Positions 34,484-43,837 are shown, numbered from the stretch's first letter. The stretch: 64,000 bases of DNA from Akkermansiaceae bacterium UBA2381 (GCA_002344215.1 DDSV01000036.1:138014-202013), one strand, 5' to 3'. Notes: generated from the letters alone by a model not told the origin. Translations and numbers: made by a program.

Positions 34484-34981
34484 ATGAGAGATTTTTCTGA
34501 TTCTTCCCGATTCATTCGCCCGGCAGTCCCGGAGGACATCCCCGTGATCCTGGAAATGATTCATGAACTCGCGGAGTTCGAGAAGCTGACCCATCAGGTC
34601 GTGGCCACCGCAGCGGACTATCAGGAAAGTCTCTTTGGTGAAAAGCCGGCTGCGGGGGCACTGGTGGCGCAGGAAGGGGATCAGCTCGTCGGGTATGCGA
34701 TCTATTTCTCCACCTTTTCAACTTTCATCGGACGGGCAGGCCTCTGGCTCGAGGATCTCTATGTCCGTCCGGCCTGGAGGGGGCAGGGTCTTGGAAAAGG
34801 ACTCCTCAAGGCGGTGGGTGAAATCGCGGCGGAACGGAATGCGGGGCGATTCGAATGGAGTGTGCTCGACTGGAATCGCCACGCCATCGATCTTTACGAA
34901 AGAGTCGGAGGTGAAATTCTGCATGAATGGCGCATCGTCCGGTTGGACCGTCAGGGGATAGGTGAATTGAGCGGAAAATGA
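34484..34981 (+). CDS. GNAT family N-acetyltransferase
   Basis: 165 residues. The start at 34484 is preferred over 34478 because an AAAGGA ribosome site (34472-34477) sits six bases upstream of it and touches the other. The acetyl-CoA loop is in LYVRPAWRGQGLGKGLL (R/Q-x-x-G-x-G/A, near 91-107), preceded by an LWLEDLY strand and followed by WSVLDWNRHAIDLYERVG. This resembles spermidine/diamine acetyltransferases, but the substrate is open. The stop overlaps the ATG of the YggS gene (ATGA), indicating translational coupling. Confidence 0.85.
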   Translation: MRDFSDSSRFIRPAVPEDIPVILEMIHELAEFEKLTHQVVATAADYQESLFGEKPAAGALVAQEGDQLVGYAIYFSTFSTFIGRAGLWLEDLYVRPAWRGQGLGKGLLKAVGEIAAERNAGRFEWSVLDWNRHAIDLYERVGGEILHEWRIVRLDRQGIGELSGK

Positions 34982-35655
34982 GTATTGCTGAAAATCTTAA
35001 GTTGGTGCGAACGTCGATCGCCTCTGCGGCCGAAAAGGCGGGCAGGGATCCGTCCTCGGTCCGATTGGTTGCAGTCACAAAGACCTGGCCCCCGGAGATC
35101 ATCCGGGAGGTGATTGCGGCGGGGCAGCTGGCTCTGGGTGAAAACAAGGTTCAGGAACTCCTTGAGAAGGTCGGGGTGCTCCCGGCAGATCTCGAGTGGC
35201 ATCTCATCGGCCATTTGCAGCAGAACAAGACACGCAAGGTTCTCCCTTATTGTGCATTGATTCACAGTGTTGATTCTGCCGATCTCGCCGCGCAGATCAA
35301 CCGGATCGCGGGGGAGCTCGGGCGGACCGCGAAGGTGCTGCTTCAGGTGAATGTCGCGAGCGATGATGCGAAATTCGGTTTTCCCCTCGGAGAAGTTCGC
35401 CGGGTGTTTGGAGATCTTCTCACCCTGCCGAACCTTGAGATCCGGGGGCTCATGACCGTCCCGCCTTATGAGCCTGATCTCGAAAAGGTGCGGCCCCACT
35501 TCTCTGCTCTGCGACGGTTGCGGGATGAACTGGCCGCAACGCATCACTGTGATCTGCCCGAGCTGTCCATGGGGATGAGCCATGATTTTGCCGTCGCCAT
35601 TGAAGAAGGTGCCACCCTCGTCCGCATCGGGTCGTCGATCTTCGGACACCGTTAA
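34978..35655 (+). CDS. YggS/PLPBP family pyridoxal-phosphate homeostasis protein
   Basis: 225 residues. A single alanine-racemase-like TIM barrel that binds PLP and controls cellular B6 levels without known catalysis. The PLP lysine is in LVAVTKTW (Lys35). Other family blocks are GENKVQEL, HLIGHLQQNKTR, LMTVPPY and the closing MGMSHDFAVAIEEGATLVRIGSSIFG. It overlaps the preceding acetyltransferase by four bases and precedes an MFS permease by 75 bases. Confidence 0.93.
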   Translation: MSIAENLKLVRTSIASAAEKAGRDPSSVRLVAVTKTWPPEIIREVIAAGQLALGENKVQELLEKVGVLPADLEWHLIGHLQQNKTRKVLPYCALIHSVDSADLAAQINRIAGELGRTAKVLLQVNVASDDAKFGFPLGEVRRVFGDLLTLPNLEIRGLMTVPPYEPDLEKVRPHFSALRRLRDELAATHHCDLPELSMGMSHDFAVAIEEGATLVRIGSSIFGHR

Positions 35656-35730
35656 TGCGGGACCTCCTTGCGCGTTTCGGGATTTCTTTCCTCCTTTACT
35701 ACCCGGCTCCTTTTCTCCTACTCTCCCGCC

Positions 35731-37086
35731 ATGTCCAGTCAGAACCTCCGTCCCGTTGTCCCGCTCTTGAGCATCATGATGTTCCTCCAGTTCTTTGTCT
35801 GGGGAGCGTGGTTCTCGACCATCAATGTGGCTCTGGATGCGGCGAAACTCGGAGACTTCATCGGCAACGCCTATGCCGCAGTGCCTCTCGGAGCGATTTT
35901 TGCTCCGCTCTTCCTCGGAATCATCGCTGACCGCTTCTTTCCCTCGCAGATCATCATGGGTGTGCTTTTTCTGGTCGGCGGCTTGCTGATCTTTCTCGCG
36001 GGCTCGGCGGCTGAGGCGGGGAACGGGTTGTTGATGTCGAAACTTTTCCTCGCCCACATGCTCTGCTATATGCCGACCCTGGGCCTCGGCAACACCATCG
36101 CCTTTACCCACGCCCGCAGGATCGATTTCCCGAGAATCCGGGTCTGGGGAACGATAGGCTGGATCGCCGCCGGGCTGCTCGTGGGTGCCATCGGTTGGAG
36201 CGCCCATCTCGGCATCATGAAGATGGCCGCCTGCGCAGCCATTGCCCTCGGACTGTTCTCCTTCATGCTGCCGCACACGCCGGCTCCGGCCAAGGGGCAA
36301 AAAATCGACCTGCGTGCGCTGTTGATGCTCGACGCCCTCAAGCTGCTCGCCAAGCCCTCGTTCCTCGTCTTCATCCTCTGTTCCGGGCTGATTTGTATTC
36401 CGCTCGCCTACTATTTCGGAATGACCGGCCCCTTTCTCGCCAATGCCGGCTTCGAGCAACCCGCCTCGACCATGACCATTGGCCAGATGTCTGAAATCAT
36501 TTTCATGCTGCTGATTCCGTTTTTCTTCCGACGCCTCGGGGTGAAGTGGATGATCATCGTCGGCATGCTGGCCTGGTTTGTCCGCTATCTGCTCTTCGCC
36601 TTCGGTGCGCCTGATCAGACCGTCTGGATGCTCTTCCTCGGGATCGCCCTGCACGGGATTTGTTATGACTTTTTCTTTGTCACCGGCTTCATGTACACGG
36701 ATCACGTCGCGCCCAAGGAAGTGCGCGGACAGGCCCAGAGCCTGCTTGTCTTTGTGACGCAGGGACTCGGCATGTGGATTGGCTATGCCATCGTTTTTGG
36801 TAAACCGTGGCTCGGTCTCGAGGGGACCTCGACCAAGCTGACATCAACCGGGCCGCTCGGTGAGGCCATTCTCTCCGCCCGCAGCAGTGAGACCCTGACA
36901 TTTGCCCAGAGTCTCGCAAAGATGTTCTCGGTGGGAATGCCAGAGTCCGTAGACGGCGCGCTCATTTCCGAGGCCATGAACCAGTGGAAAACCTTCTGGA
37001 TGTTTCCCGCGCTGATGGCAGCCGTCATTGCCGTCATCTTCTTTGTTGCCTTCTGGGACAAAACAAAGGTAACGGAAGAGGAGTGA
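35731..37086 (+). CDS. MFS transporter, nucleoside/sugar permease type (NupG-like)
   Basis: 451 residues from ATG 35731. About twelve hydrophobic helices are visible, with the loop after helix 2 reading ADRFFPSQI, the MFS G-x-x-x-D-R motif region. FLQFFVWGAWFSTI at the start, with a C-terminal half containing YFGMTGPFLANAGF, is close to the nucleoside:proton symporter subgroup. The ligand may be a nucleoside or a sugar. The next gene is a Gfo/Idh/MocA oxidoreductase 57 bases downstream, so a catabolic pairing is plausible. Confidence 0.82.
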   Translation: MSSQNLRPVVPLLSIMMFLQFFVWGAWFSTINVALDAAKLGDFIGNAYAAVPLGAIFAPLFLGIIADRFFPSQIIMGVLFLVGGLLIFLAGSAAEAGNGLLMSKLFLAHMLCYMPTLGLGNTIAFTHARRIDFPRIRVWGTIGWIAAGLLVGAIGWSAHLGIMKMAACAAIALGLFSFMLPHTPAPAKGQKIDLRALLMLDALKLLAKPSFLVFILCSGLICIPLAYYFGMTGPFLANAGFEQPASTMTIGQMSEIIFMLLIPFFFRRLGVKWMIIVGMLAWFVRYLLFAFGAPDQTVWMLFLGIALHGICYDFFFVTGFMYTDHVAPKEVRGQAQSLLVFVTQGLGMWIGYAIVFGKPWLGLEGTSTKLTSTGPLGEAILSARSSETLTFAQSLAKMFSVGMPESVDGALISEAMNQWKTFWMFPALMAAVIAVIFFVAFWDKTKVTEEE

Positions 37087-37093
37087 GCGGGTG

Positions 37094-37121
37094 GGGCTTT
37101 CGCCCCGGTAACAGGGGCGAA
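37094..37121 (+). other. GC-rich hairpin between the MFS and oxidoreductase genes
   Basis: CTTTCGCCCC pairs with GGGGCGAAGG (one G-U pair) across a 7-base loop, and an alternative GGGGC/GCCCC stem is also possible. No T tract follows, so it is more likely an mRNA-stabilising or partial attenuating element than a full terminator. Confidence 0.4.
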
Positions 37122-37143
37122 GGTAAAAGGTGAAAGGTTCGGA

Positions 37144-38247
37144 ATGAAGTGGAGAGTCGCCGGCATCAACTTCGATCATTTCCACATGGGCGATCTCCTG
37201 CGGATGGTGCAGGACCACCCCGATGCGGAGGTCGTTGGCATTGCTGATGAGGATGCTTCCCGTCTTCAGGTGACGGCGCGCGAACTCGGCCTTCCGGCAG
37301 ACAGGGTGTACTCTGACATTGAACGGTGTTTACTCGAGACACGACCTGATCTTGTGATCCTCTGCCCGGCGGCGGCGCGCCATGCGGAGTGGGTCGAGCG
37401 AGTTGCCCCGTTCGGGGTCCACATCCTGATTGAGAAGCCTTTTGCGGCGACGCTGTCCCAGGCCGATCGAATGATCGCGGCAATGGCGGATAGCGGAAAG
37501 CAACTCGCGATCAACTGGCCGCTTGCCTGGTTCCGTTCTCATGTGAAATGTCACGAACTGATCCGGTCCGGTCTGATCGGAGAGATTTGTGAAGTGCATT
37601 TTTATGACGGTAACCGCGGTCCCCTTTGGCATGGGGCTGGCAAGATCGAGCACGAACCGACGACCACCGAAAAGGACGCGAGTTGGTTTTACAAAGCCTC
37701 CGAGGGAGGAGGAAGTTTGCAGGACTATCTGGGCTACGGGACGACTCTGGGGACCTGGTTCAACGGTGGGCAGCGGCCGACCGAGGTGACCGCGATGTGG
37801 GATCTCACTGAGAAGGGTCCGCTCGAGGTCGATGAACACAGTGTGACGGTGGCGCGATACCGGAACGGTCTCTCGAAATTCGAAACCCGCTGGGGTACTT
37901 TCTCCGATCCCTGGACCCATCAGCCGCAACCGAAGTGCGGTTTTGTCGTGAACGGGTGTGAAGGCTCCATCAGCAGCTACGATTACGACGACCACGTCAC
38001 CGTGCAGACGCGGGAATTTCCTCAAGGGCGGCGAATCGAGGCCCCCTGCCTCGTTAGACCGTTTTCGGACCCGGTGGCCTACTTTCTTGATTGCCTTGAA
38101 AAGAACCAGCCTGTTGACGGGCCTCTCGGAATCGCCGTCTCGCGCATTGGTCAGGAAATTGTGGATGCCGCGTTTGAGAGTGCCCGGACCGGGAGGGCGG
38201 TAAAACTCGAGCCTGGCGCTGACGTCTCCGCAGTCTGCGGGGCGTGA
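37144..38247 (+). CDS. Gfo/Idh/MocA family oxidoreductase, cytoplasmic
   Basis: 367 residues without an export signal. The N-terminal Rossmann domain reads GINFDHFHMGD, where the usual Gly-rich loop is replaced by a histidine-rich version, a feature of some PVC members. The EKP motif is at 97-99 (ILIEKPFAA), and the C-terminal domain carries DYLGYGTTLGTWFNGG and HEPTT segments. It probably dehydrogenates a sugar or inositol with NAD(P). The MFS permease precedes it on the same strand, suggesting uptake and oxidation of one substrate. Confidence 0.85.
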   Translation: MKWRVAGINFDHFHMGDLLRMVQDHPDAEVVGIADEDASRLQVTARELGLPADRVYSDIERCLLETRPDLVILCPAAARHAEWVERVAPFGVHILIEKPFAATLSQADRMIAAMADSGKQLAINWPLAWFRSHVKCHELIRSGLIGEICEVHFYDGNRGPLWHGAGKIEHEPTTTEKDASWFYKASEGGGSLQDYLGYGTTLGTWFNGGQRPTEVTAMWDLTEKGPLEVDEHSVTVARYRNGLSKFETRWGTFSDPWTHQPQPKCGFVVNGCEGSISSYDYDDHVTVQTREFPQGRRIEAPCLVRPFSDPVAYFLDCLEKNQPVDGPLGIAVSRIGQEIVDAAFESARTGRAVKLEPGADVSAVCGA

Positions 38248-38428
38248 TTCACAGTTGCCACTTTGACACCGCTTTTTCACTACCCTCCGGCGGAGGTCCT
38301 AAAGGAGAGGTTGAAATGCGCAGGCCCGGCATTAACCTTGAATGGGTTGCCAACCAACTGCCCGGAAGCCAGCTGTCGGCTTTCCTTATCGTCAACCTAC
38401 CACCTTGTCTCTCGTCGCGACCTGAATC

Positions 38429-38899
38429 ATGCAAATCGAAGGAGAACTCTGGAGAGCGGTGTCACGCCTCGTGGCTGATACCCCGCTTGCGATCATGGCC
38501 ACCGCAGACGGAAACGGGGCACCCCATTCCGCATGGATGAACGTCGTGGTCTCTCCTGACCTCAATGAAGTCATTGCCATCACCCTGCCCGGCACTGACA
38601 AGGTGGCCAATCTCCGCGCCAATCCCCGGGCGGAGTGGTCTTTCGCTTCGTCGTCCCGGGAAACCTTTGTCTATCTCTCCGGTCCCACCGAGATCCTTTC
38701 AGGTGAGGATGCGGCCCGCTGCTGGGACGCCATCCCCGGAAAGTCCTTCGCTTATTATCGCAACGCAGCGGGCGGAGACAGTGACAATCCGGCCGACTAT
38801 GCGGTGATTCGCACCGAGGTGCGGAAAGTGGTGCATTCCCGTACGATTGGATATCGCAAAACCGTCGTCCTTGATCTTGATTCTTCTACCGGATCCTGA
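38429..38899 (+). CDS. Pyridoxamine 5'-phosphate oxidase-like FMN-binding protein
   Basis: 156 residues with a split-barrel flavin fold: LADTP-type N-terminus (VADTPLAIMATADGNGAPHSAWMNVV), then ITLPGTDKVANLRANPRAEWSF, the family's strand-turn-helix. It lacks the PNPOx C-terminal residues of true PdxH and resembles general stress protein 26. FMN or F420/heme binding is possible. 181 bases of non-coding sequence separate it from the oxidoreductase, and I found no structured element in that gap. Confidence 0.8.
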   Translation: MQIEGELWRAVSRLVADTPLAIMATADGNGAPHSAWMNVVVSPDLNEVIAITLPGTDKVANLRANPRAEWSFASSSRETFVYLSGPTEILSGEDAARCWDAIPGKSFAYYRNAAGGDSDNPADYAVIRTEVRKVVHSRTIGYRKTVVLDLDSSTGS

Positions 38900-38966
38900 A
38901 CGGTCCGGACTCTGAGGAGAGCTGACGAAACCCTGCCCCTCATCAGGGAGCAGCACCAGCAGGCTT

Positions 38967-39773
38967 TCAGGCCTCTAAGCTGAGCAGCGCCACCTCCGGT
39001 GCGCAAAGAAATCGCGCCGGGATCGTGAGGGTTCCGATGCCGCGGGTGACGAAAAGTGAGTTCAGGCCACGCCGGTAGTGACCGTAAGGATAGTTTTTCC
39101 CGCAGACGGGAAGGAGAACCGGACCATACACGGGGGCACAGATCTGACCTCCGTGAGTATGGCCGGAAATCTGGAGGGCGATGCGCGGGTCGGCGTAGGT
39201 GTCAAAGGTATCCGGTTCGTGCCAGCCGAGAATGACCGGCTTCCGGGGATCAACCGACCGAATTGTGCCCGCAAGATCCGGGTTTCCGCGACAGAAACTG
39301 TCGATTCCGGAAATGGCGAAACGGTCGAACTCCACCGACTCGTTGATCAGCATCCTGACACCTGCGCGATCCAGAGTCTTGAGTGCTGCCGAAGTCAGAT
39401 GGACGCGGTCGTGATTTCCCATCATACCGAAGGTGCCAAGACGGGGACGAAGTTCGCCGAGTTCCTCACATAGCGGGATAACGGATGCAGGATCGGTGGA
39501 AACGAAGTCCCCCGGAAGACAGACCAAATCGACTCCCTCCTCATTGATCACCCTCACGGCCCGGCGGATGAGACTTCGATCTCCGTAGTCATCAAAGTGG
39601 AAGTCGGCCATGACCGCGATCTTCAACCCGTCGAGCGCCGCGTGATCGGGGGCGAGCGGGATTGTCTTCCGGGTCACATCGAGCCAGCGTTTCTCGACAA
39701 GGGCGCCATAGCCGAAGCATCCTAAGCCACTGCCCAGGATGGTGGTGCGTGTGATCCAATTTCTGCGTGTCAT
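38967..39773 (-). CDS. Membrane-anchored or Tat metallophosphoesterase (YkuE-like)
   Basis: 268 residues starting at ATG 39773. A strong GAGAGGGG ribosome site lies six bases upstream of it and is directly adjacent to the alternative ATG 39779. The N-terminus (TRRNWITRTTILGSGLG) is a twin-arginine-like anchor. Metal-binding blocks are all present: DFHFDD, PGDFVS, GMMGNHDR, GWHEPD and SGHTHGGQI. The family includes the B. subtilis YkuE and LpxH-like phosphodiesterases. It is convergent with the flavin protein and transcribed with the downstream TIM-barrel gene order reversed. Confidence 0.85.
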   Translation of the reverse strand: MTRRNWITRTTILGSGLGCFGYGALVEKRWLDVTRKTIPLAPDHAALDGLKIAVMADFHFDDYGDRSLIRRAVRVINEEGVDLVCLPGDFVSTDPASVIPLCEELGELRPRLGTFGMMGNHDRVHLTSAALKTLDRAGVRMLINESVEFDRFAISGIDSFCRGNPDLAGTIRSVDPRKPVILGWHEPDTFDTYADPRIALQISGHTHGGQICAPVYGPVLLPVCGKNYPYGHYRRGLNSLFVTRGIGTLTIPARFLCAPEVALLSLEA

Positions 39774-39851
39774 TTTCATCCCCTCTCGTTTCGCCGCCAC
39801 GGTGCCCGGCGATAAATATGGAGGTGAATACGCAGACGGACGGGAAATCTT

Positions 39852-40682
39852 TCACGGCGCTTCGACCTTCCATCCGACCTCGTCGCAAAGGGCCTCCATT
39901 CGCTCCAGTCCGGCCTTCGCGGTCGCGAGGGGATCTTTCTCCCACCAGGCCGAATTGAATAGCTCGAGACTGAGCCAGCGGTCATAGCCCTTTTCCATCA
40001 GGACTCCGAGTTCGGTCTTTAGATCGATGACTCCATCACCTATCATGACGCGGTCCGGATCCTTCTGCTGTCCGCTGGGAATTCCGGGGGCAGCGTCATT
40101 GATGTGGTAGTGGGCGATGCTCTCAAGGGGGAGAGACCGAAGGTCGTCGAGAGTGGTTCTGTTGTTCCAGTTGTGGAAGGCGTCGAGAATGAGACATGCG
40201 TCAGGATCGCCGCATTCGTCGAGAACGGTGACGGTGTCGGAGACATTGTTGAGACTTGCGAAAAAGCTGATGTATTCGAGCACCGCGCGGACGCCGGTTT
40301 CCCGCCCGATCTGCAGAAGGTCGCGATACCCGTTCGCCAGGCCCGTGAGTCCCGGTCGCTCCATCGGCGGAGTGCAGACCATGAGGGGTGCCCCGAGACG
40401 GGCCGCAAGCTCAAATCGTCTCCTTGCCTCGTCCATCGCCAGCTTGTATTCCCATCCGCTGCTTTCGCCCCAATTGCGGACAGCGATAAAGCAGGGAACC
40501 GAAAGTCCGTGGTCGGCGAGTGCCTTCTCAATGTCCGAAATCTCACCACCACGCCCGACGTGTTCGTAAAGTTCGACCGCCCAGAGTTCGATCCCGGCGT
40601 ATCCGGCCTCACCGGCGATGCGGACCTTTTCGAGGAGGGGAGTTGGTTTGATCGTCGAGGAATTCAGGGAAAGGCGCATCAA
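39852..40682 (-). CDS. Sugar phosphate isomerase/epimerase (AP-endonuclease-2 TIM barrel)
   Basis: 276 residues. The metal-binding carboxylates and histidines of xylose-isomerase-like barrels are seen in order: ELWAVELYEH, LEYISF (Glu), LILDAFHNW (Asp, His), AHYHINDAAPG (His, Asp) and LSLELFN (Glu). These enzymes isomerise or epimerise ketoses, inosose or hydroxypyruvate, and the specific sugar is unknown. The start is one of two adjacent ATGs (40682 or 40679). It is nine bases downstream of the propeller protein on the minus strand, so they form an operon. Confidence 0.85.
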   Translation of the reverse strand: MMRLSLNSSTIKPTPLLEKVRIAGEAGYAGIELWAVELYEHVGRGGEISDIEKALADHGLSVPCFIAVRNWGESSGWEYKLAMDEARRRFELAARLGAPLMVCTPPMERPGLTGLANGYRDLLQIGRETGVRAVLEYISFFASLNNVSDTVTVLDECGDPDACLILDAFHNWNNRTTLDDLRSLPLESIAHYHINDAAPGIPSGQQKDPDRVMIGDGVIDLKTELGVLMEKGYDRWLSLELFNSAWWEKDPLATAKAGLERMEALCDEVGWKVEAP

Positions 40683-40691
40683 TTCGAGGGT

Positions 40692-41810
40692 TCAGGAGAG
40701 AATCTCGTTCACCCGTTCCATCGGGAGGAAATGTCCGACGAGCGGTTGCGAGAGATCATCCTGACTCTGCTGCCAGGTGGCGAAGATGCCACTCTCGTCA
40801 ACGAAGGTCGCAACGTAGCGCGAGCAGCCCGTTCCGTGTGGCGAGATAAAGAGAGGCGATTCGATGCTGAGGCTCTCGATGTTTGTCAGGTCACGGTCAT
40901 CACCGACTGCAATGCCTCCGATCTCCTCACAGGACCAGCCCCGCGGCCGGGTGACGGCGCGTGGATTTTCATCGAGCTGGCGGAGACATTCACAACTGTC
41001 GTAAAAGTAGAGCGAGAGGTCGGGCGCATCGGCAAAGACTCCCACCTTTGGAATCGCGAGGCGCTCGGTGACGCGGGCGGCGGCAATATCCCAAACCGGA
41101 CCGCGCTTGAGAAGATCCTCCGTGATCGTCTCGAAGGTGGAGCCGCCTTTCCTGCGAAGCGCGAGCGCCGTGCCGCTGCTCGACCAGGAGAAAGGGTGAG
41201 TGCAATAGCCGAGGACGAGATCACCATTGGGCAGATCGAAAGGCCAGGGATCTTTCGTGTGAAGCCGGGCCGGATCATGAAGCCCGGCGGGAATGACCTC
41301 CTCAAGGCTGGAGGGCGCGAGATTGGCGAGACAGTCGGCGGAAAGACGGTCGATACTCCAGACTCCGGCGCCTGGTTTGAGATATTTCGCGAGGTGAGCG
41401 GGATAGGGAATGTCTTTCTCACTGGAGACGAAGAACTCAATTCCGTTGTCGGTGAGATGCAGGGCGACACCCTCGATCGAGACGACCTGGCGATCAGGAT
41501 AAGAGAGGTTGGCCTTGGAGAAAGTGCCGACCTTCTCGAAGGGCGCGTCGAACGACGAGGCTCGAAAGATGACCGCCTCCTTGCCCCGCTCTCCCGAGTG
41601 GACGCCGGTGCGCGAATCACCGTAGACGCGGTAGCGGCCGCAGATCAGCACCGACCCATCATGATCGAGGATGACATTGCCCCCGCCGAACCAATAGCCG
41701 GTGCTGCGCTCCAGAGGCTCTACCAGGACACGGGCGGCGTCCTGATCGATGAGGGCTGAAGCCAGGGCGGTCAGCTTTTCTTTCTGCGTTTCTGTCAGGA
41801 TCGGGGGCAT
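40692..41810 (-). CDS. Putative five-bladed beta-propeller glycoside hydrolase-like protein
   Basis: 372 residues, no signal peptide. Strand-rich throughout with repeated YxGGGNV/ICGRYR-type blade motifs (YWFGGGNVILDHDGSVLICGRYR at about 39-61). Acidic residues recur at blade positions (DSRTG, DPARLHTKDPWPF, EIGGIAVGDD), a pattern seen in GH43/GH130-like proteins. I did not identify the catalytic acid trio with confidence. It shares an operon with the sugar isomerase (nine bases apart), fitting a role in sugar or glycan metabolism. Confidence 0.5.
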   Translation of the reverse strand: MPPILTETQKEKLTALASALIDQDAARVLVEPLERSTGYWFGGGNVILDHDGSVLICGRYRVYGDSRTGVHSGERGKEAVIFRASSFDAPFEKVGTFSKANLSYPDRQVVSIEGVALHLTDNGIEFFVSSEKDIPYPAHLAKYLKPGAGVWSIDRLSADCLANLAPSSLEEVIPAGLHDPARLHTKDPWPFDLPNGDLVLGYCTHPFSWSSSGTALALRRKGGSTFETITEDLLKRGPVWDIAAARVTERLAIPKVGVFADAPDLSLYFYDSCECLRQLDENPRAVTRPRGWSCEEIGGIAVGDDRDLTNIESLSIESPLFISPHGTGCSRYVATFVDESGIFATWQQSQDDLSQPLVGHFLPMERVNEILS

Positions 41811-41848
41811 AAGACAAGGCGTCGGCTTTGAACTTTGAACTTGAAATT

Positions 41849-42733
41849 CTACCCCCTCCTCAAATTCACAAACTCAAACAAGACTTGCTCAAGCGGCTCA
41901 TTGGTGGGCACAAGGCGGTAGGCCACTCCCTGCCGGGAGCATAGCTTCCGGATCGCATCGAGATGCGCGTTGAGTCGCTCCAGATATCCCGCCCTGGCCG
42001 CAGTCGGATCGATGAATAAATCACGCTGGCTCTCCTTGTCACGGAAGTGGGTTGCCTTAGCGAAATCGAAGTCAATCTCGCGGGGATCGAGAAACTGGAA
42101 GACGGCGATCTCGTGCCGCCCGGCCGCGAAGTAGCCGATCTGTTTTTCAAGCTCCTCAATGGGGGCGAGGAGATCGGAGAGCAGGACGACAAGACTGCGC
42201 TTGCGAATCAGTTCATGCAGTCCTTTCATCGCCGCGCCGAGGTCGGTGCTCTCGCCGACAGGGGCTTTTTCCAGTTGGAGGAGGATTTGGCGCAATTGCC
42301 CCGGTCGATTACGCGCGGGCAGGTGGCTGTCGATGCCGCGGTCGAAGGTGGTCAGACCGACCGCGTCCTGCTGGCCCATGAGAAAATAAGCGAGTGTCGC
42401 GGCGAAGGTGGCGGAGTAATCGGCCTTCGAATATCCGCCTGAGCCGTAGGTCATCGACTTGCTGCGGTCGAGGAGGAGGTGGGCACGCAGGTTCGTCTCG
42501 TCCTCGAATTTCTTGATGTAGGCCCGATCACTCCGGGCCATCACTTTCCAGTCGAGGAAGCGGGTGTCGTCGCCACGCGAGTAGGGCCGGTATTCGCTGA
42601 ACTCAACCGAAAAGCCATGATAGGGGGAGCGATGCAATCCCTTCCAGAACCCTTCCATGACCATGCGCGCCCGAAGCTCGAGCGATTTTACGCGCATCAG
42701 GGCGGCGGGATCTAAAAGCGTTGCTTTAGCCAT
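41849..42733 (-). CDS. DUF58 domain protein (vWA-like)
   Basis: 294 residues. The DUF58 core motif is clear: EYRPYSRGDDTRFLDWKVMARSDRAYIKKFEDE (about 47-79), followed by a vWA-like MIDAS segment (LLLDRSKSMTYGS) and a C-terminal half with VVLLSDLLAPI. DUF58 proteins act with MoxR ATPases in assembling or inserting metal cofactors into protein complexes. The MoxR gene lies upstream on the same strand, 60 bases away, which is the standard pair. The vWA partners that usually follow are not in this run. Confidence 0.9.
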   Translation of the reverse strand: MAKATLLDPAALMRVKSLELRARMVMEGFWKGLHRSPYHGFSVEFSEYRPYSRGDDTRFLDWKVMARSDRAYIKKFEDETNLRAHLLLDRSKSMTYGSGGYSKADYSATFAATLAYFLMGQQDAVGLTTFDRGIDSHLPARNRPGQLRQILLQLEKAPVGESTDLGAAMKGLHELIRKRSLVVLLSDLLAPIEELEKQIGYFAAGRHEIAVFQFLDPREIDFDFAKATHFRDKESQRDLFIDPTAARAGYLERLNAHLDAIRKLCSRQGVAYRLVPTNEPLEQVLFEFVNLRRG

Positions 42734-42793
42734 TTAGCTTGTCGCTGTTTTGCTGTTTAGCTTTTTCCTGCTCTTATCGCTAATCAGCTTTCC

Positions 42794-43837
42794 TTACCGC
42801 TCCGCGGTGAGTTCAATCACCTTCCGGATCACATCTTCAATTGAAATCCCCTCGGCCTCGGCGCGGTAGTTGGTGAGGATGCGGTGGCGCAGGACAGGCG
42901 CGGCCATGGCGCGGATGTCCTCGAAAGTGACGTGTGACCGTCCTTCGAGCAGGGCACGCGTTTTCCCCCCCAGAACGAGGCTCTGCCCGGCGCGGGTTCC
43001 TGCTCCCCAGTTCACCCACTGATTGATGTAGTCGCTCGAGTGCGGCTGCCCGGGGCGGGAGTTTGCGGCAATTTTCACCGCATAGCGAACGACTTCCTCG
43101 GCGATCGGGACCCGGCGGACCACCGCGTGACATTTCAGGAGATCCGCGCCCGAGAAGACAGCGTTCACTTCCTCAGGGCCCTCTCCGGTGGTCTGGGAAA
43201 CGACGGCGACCTCATCGTCTTCGCTGAGGTAATCAATGACAATGTTGAACATGAAACGGTCCAACTGAGCCTCGGGCAGGGGGTAGGTGCCCTCCATCTC
43301 AATGGGGTTCTGAGTCGCGAGGACGAAGAAGGGCTTGTCGAGTTTCAGGCTTTGCCCGGCCACGGTGACCTGTTTTTCCTGCATGGCCTCGAGCAGTGCA
43401 GCCTGAGTCTTCGGGGGGGTCCGGTTAATTTCGTCGGCAAGGATGAGGTTCGCGAAGATCGGGCCACGGTTGAAGACGAGTTCCCGCTTGCCTTCGGCCG
43501 TCTCTTCGAGAATCTCCGTTCCGGTGATGTCCGAGGGCATCAGATCGGGGGTGAACTGGATGCGGTTGAAGGAAAGGTCGAACACTTTGGCGAGGGTGCT
43601 CACGAGGAGGGTTTTCGCCAGGCCCGGGGCTCCGGTGACGAGGCAGTGGCCTCCGGCAAGCAGGGCGATCAGCATCTGGTCCACGACCTCATTCTGGCCG
43701 ATGATGACTTTGCGCAGCTCCTTTCCGATGACGGCCCGCGCCGAGGCCAGTTTTCCGGCCATCTCCTCCTCAAAGTCCCTGGTCGGGGAGGGCTCAATGT
43801 CGGTTTCACTTAACGAGGGGGAGGAATCGTCGCTCAT
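42794..43837 (-). CDS. MoxR family AAA+ ATPase
   Basis: 347 residues from the ATG at 43837. The Walker A is GAPGLAKT and the Walker B is ILADEINRTPPKTQAALLEAM, with the N-linker IGQNEVVDQMLIALLAGGHCLV and sensor-2 region THVTFED-like sequence near the end. MoxR proteins are chaperone-like ATPases that activate oxidoreductases and work with DUF58/vWA proteins. The neighbouring DUF58 gene supports this. Confidence 0.93.
   Translation of the reverse strand: MSDDSSPSLSETDIEPSPTRDFEEEMAGKLASARAVIGKELRKVIIGQNEVVDQMLIALLAGGHCLVTGAPGLAKTLLVSTLAKVFDLSFNRIQFTPDLMPSDITGTEILEETAEGKRELVFNRGPIFANLILADEINRTPPKTQAALLEAMQEKQVTVAGQSLKLDKPFFVLATQNPIEMEGTYPLPEAQLDRFMFNIVIDYLSEDDEVAVVSQTTGEGPEEVNAVFSGADLLKCHAVVRRVPIAEEVVRYAVKIAANSRPGQPHSSDYINQWVNWGAGTRAGQSLVLGGKTRALLEGRSHVTFEDIRAMAAPVLRHRILTNYRAEAEGISIEDVIRKVIELTAER

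Noticed and set aside
34951..36705. 584-codon open frame on the minus strand opposite YggS and the MFS gene
   Set aside because: It is antisense to two well-supported genes, its product is a low-complexity Glu/Arg/His-rich sequence with no family pattern, and GC-rich DNA commonly leaves such shadow frames open.
40104..41759. 551-codon + strand frame opposite the isomerase and propeller genes
   Set aside because: It runs through two recognised minus-strand genes and shows no domain pattern, so it is a shadow.
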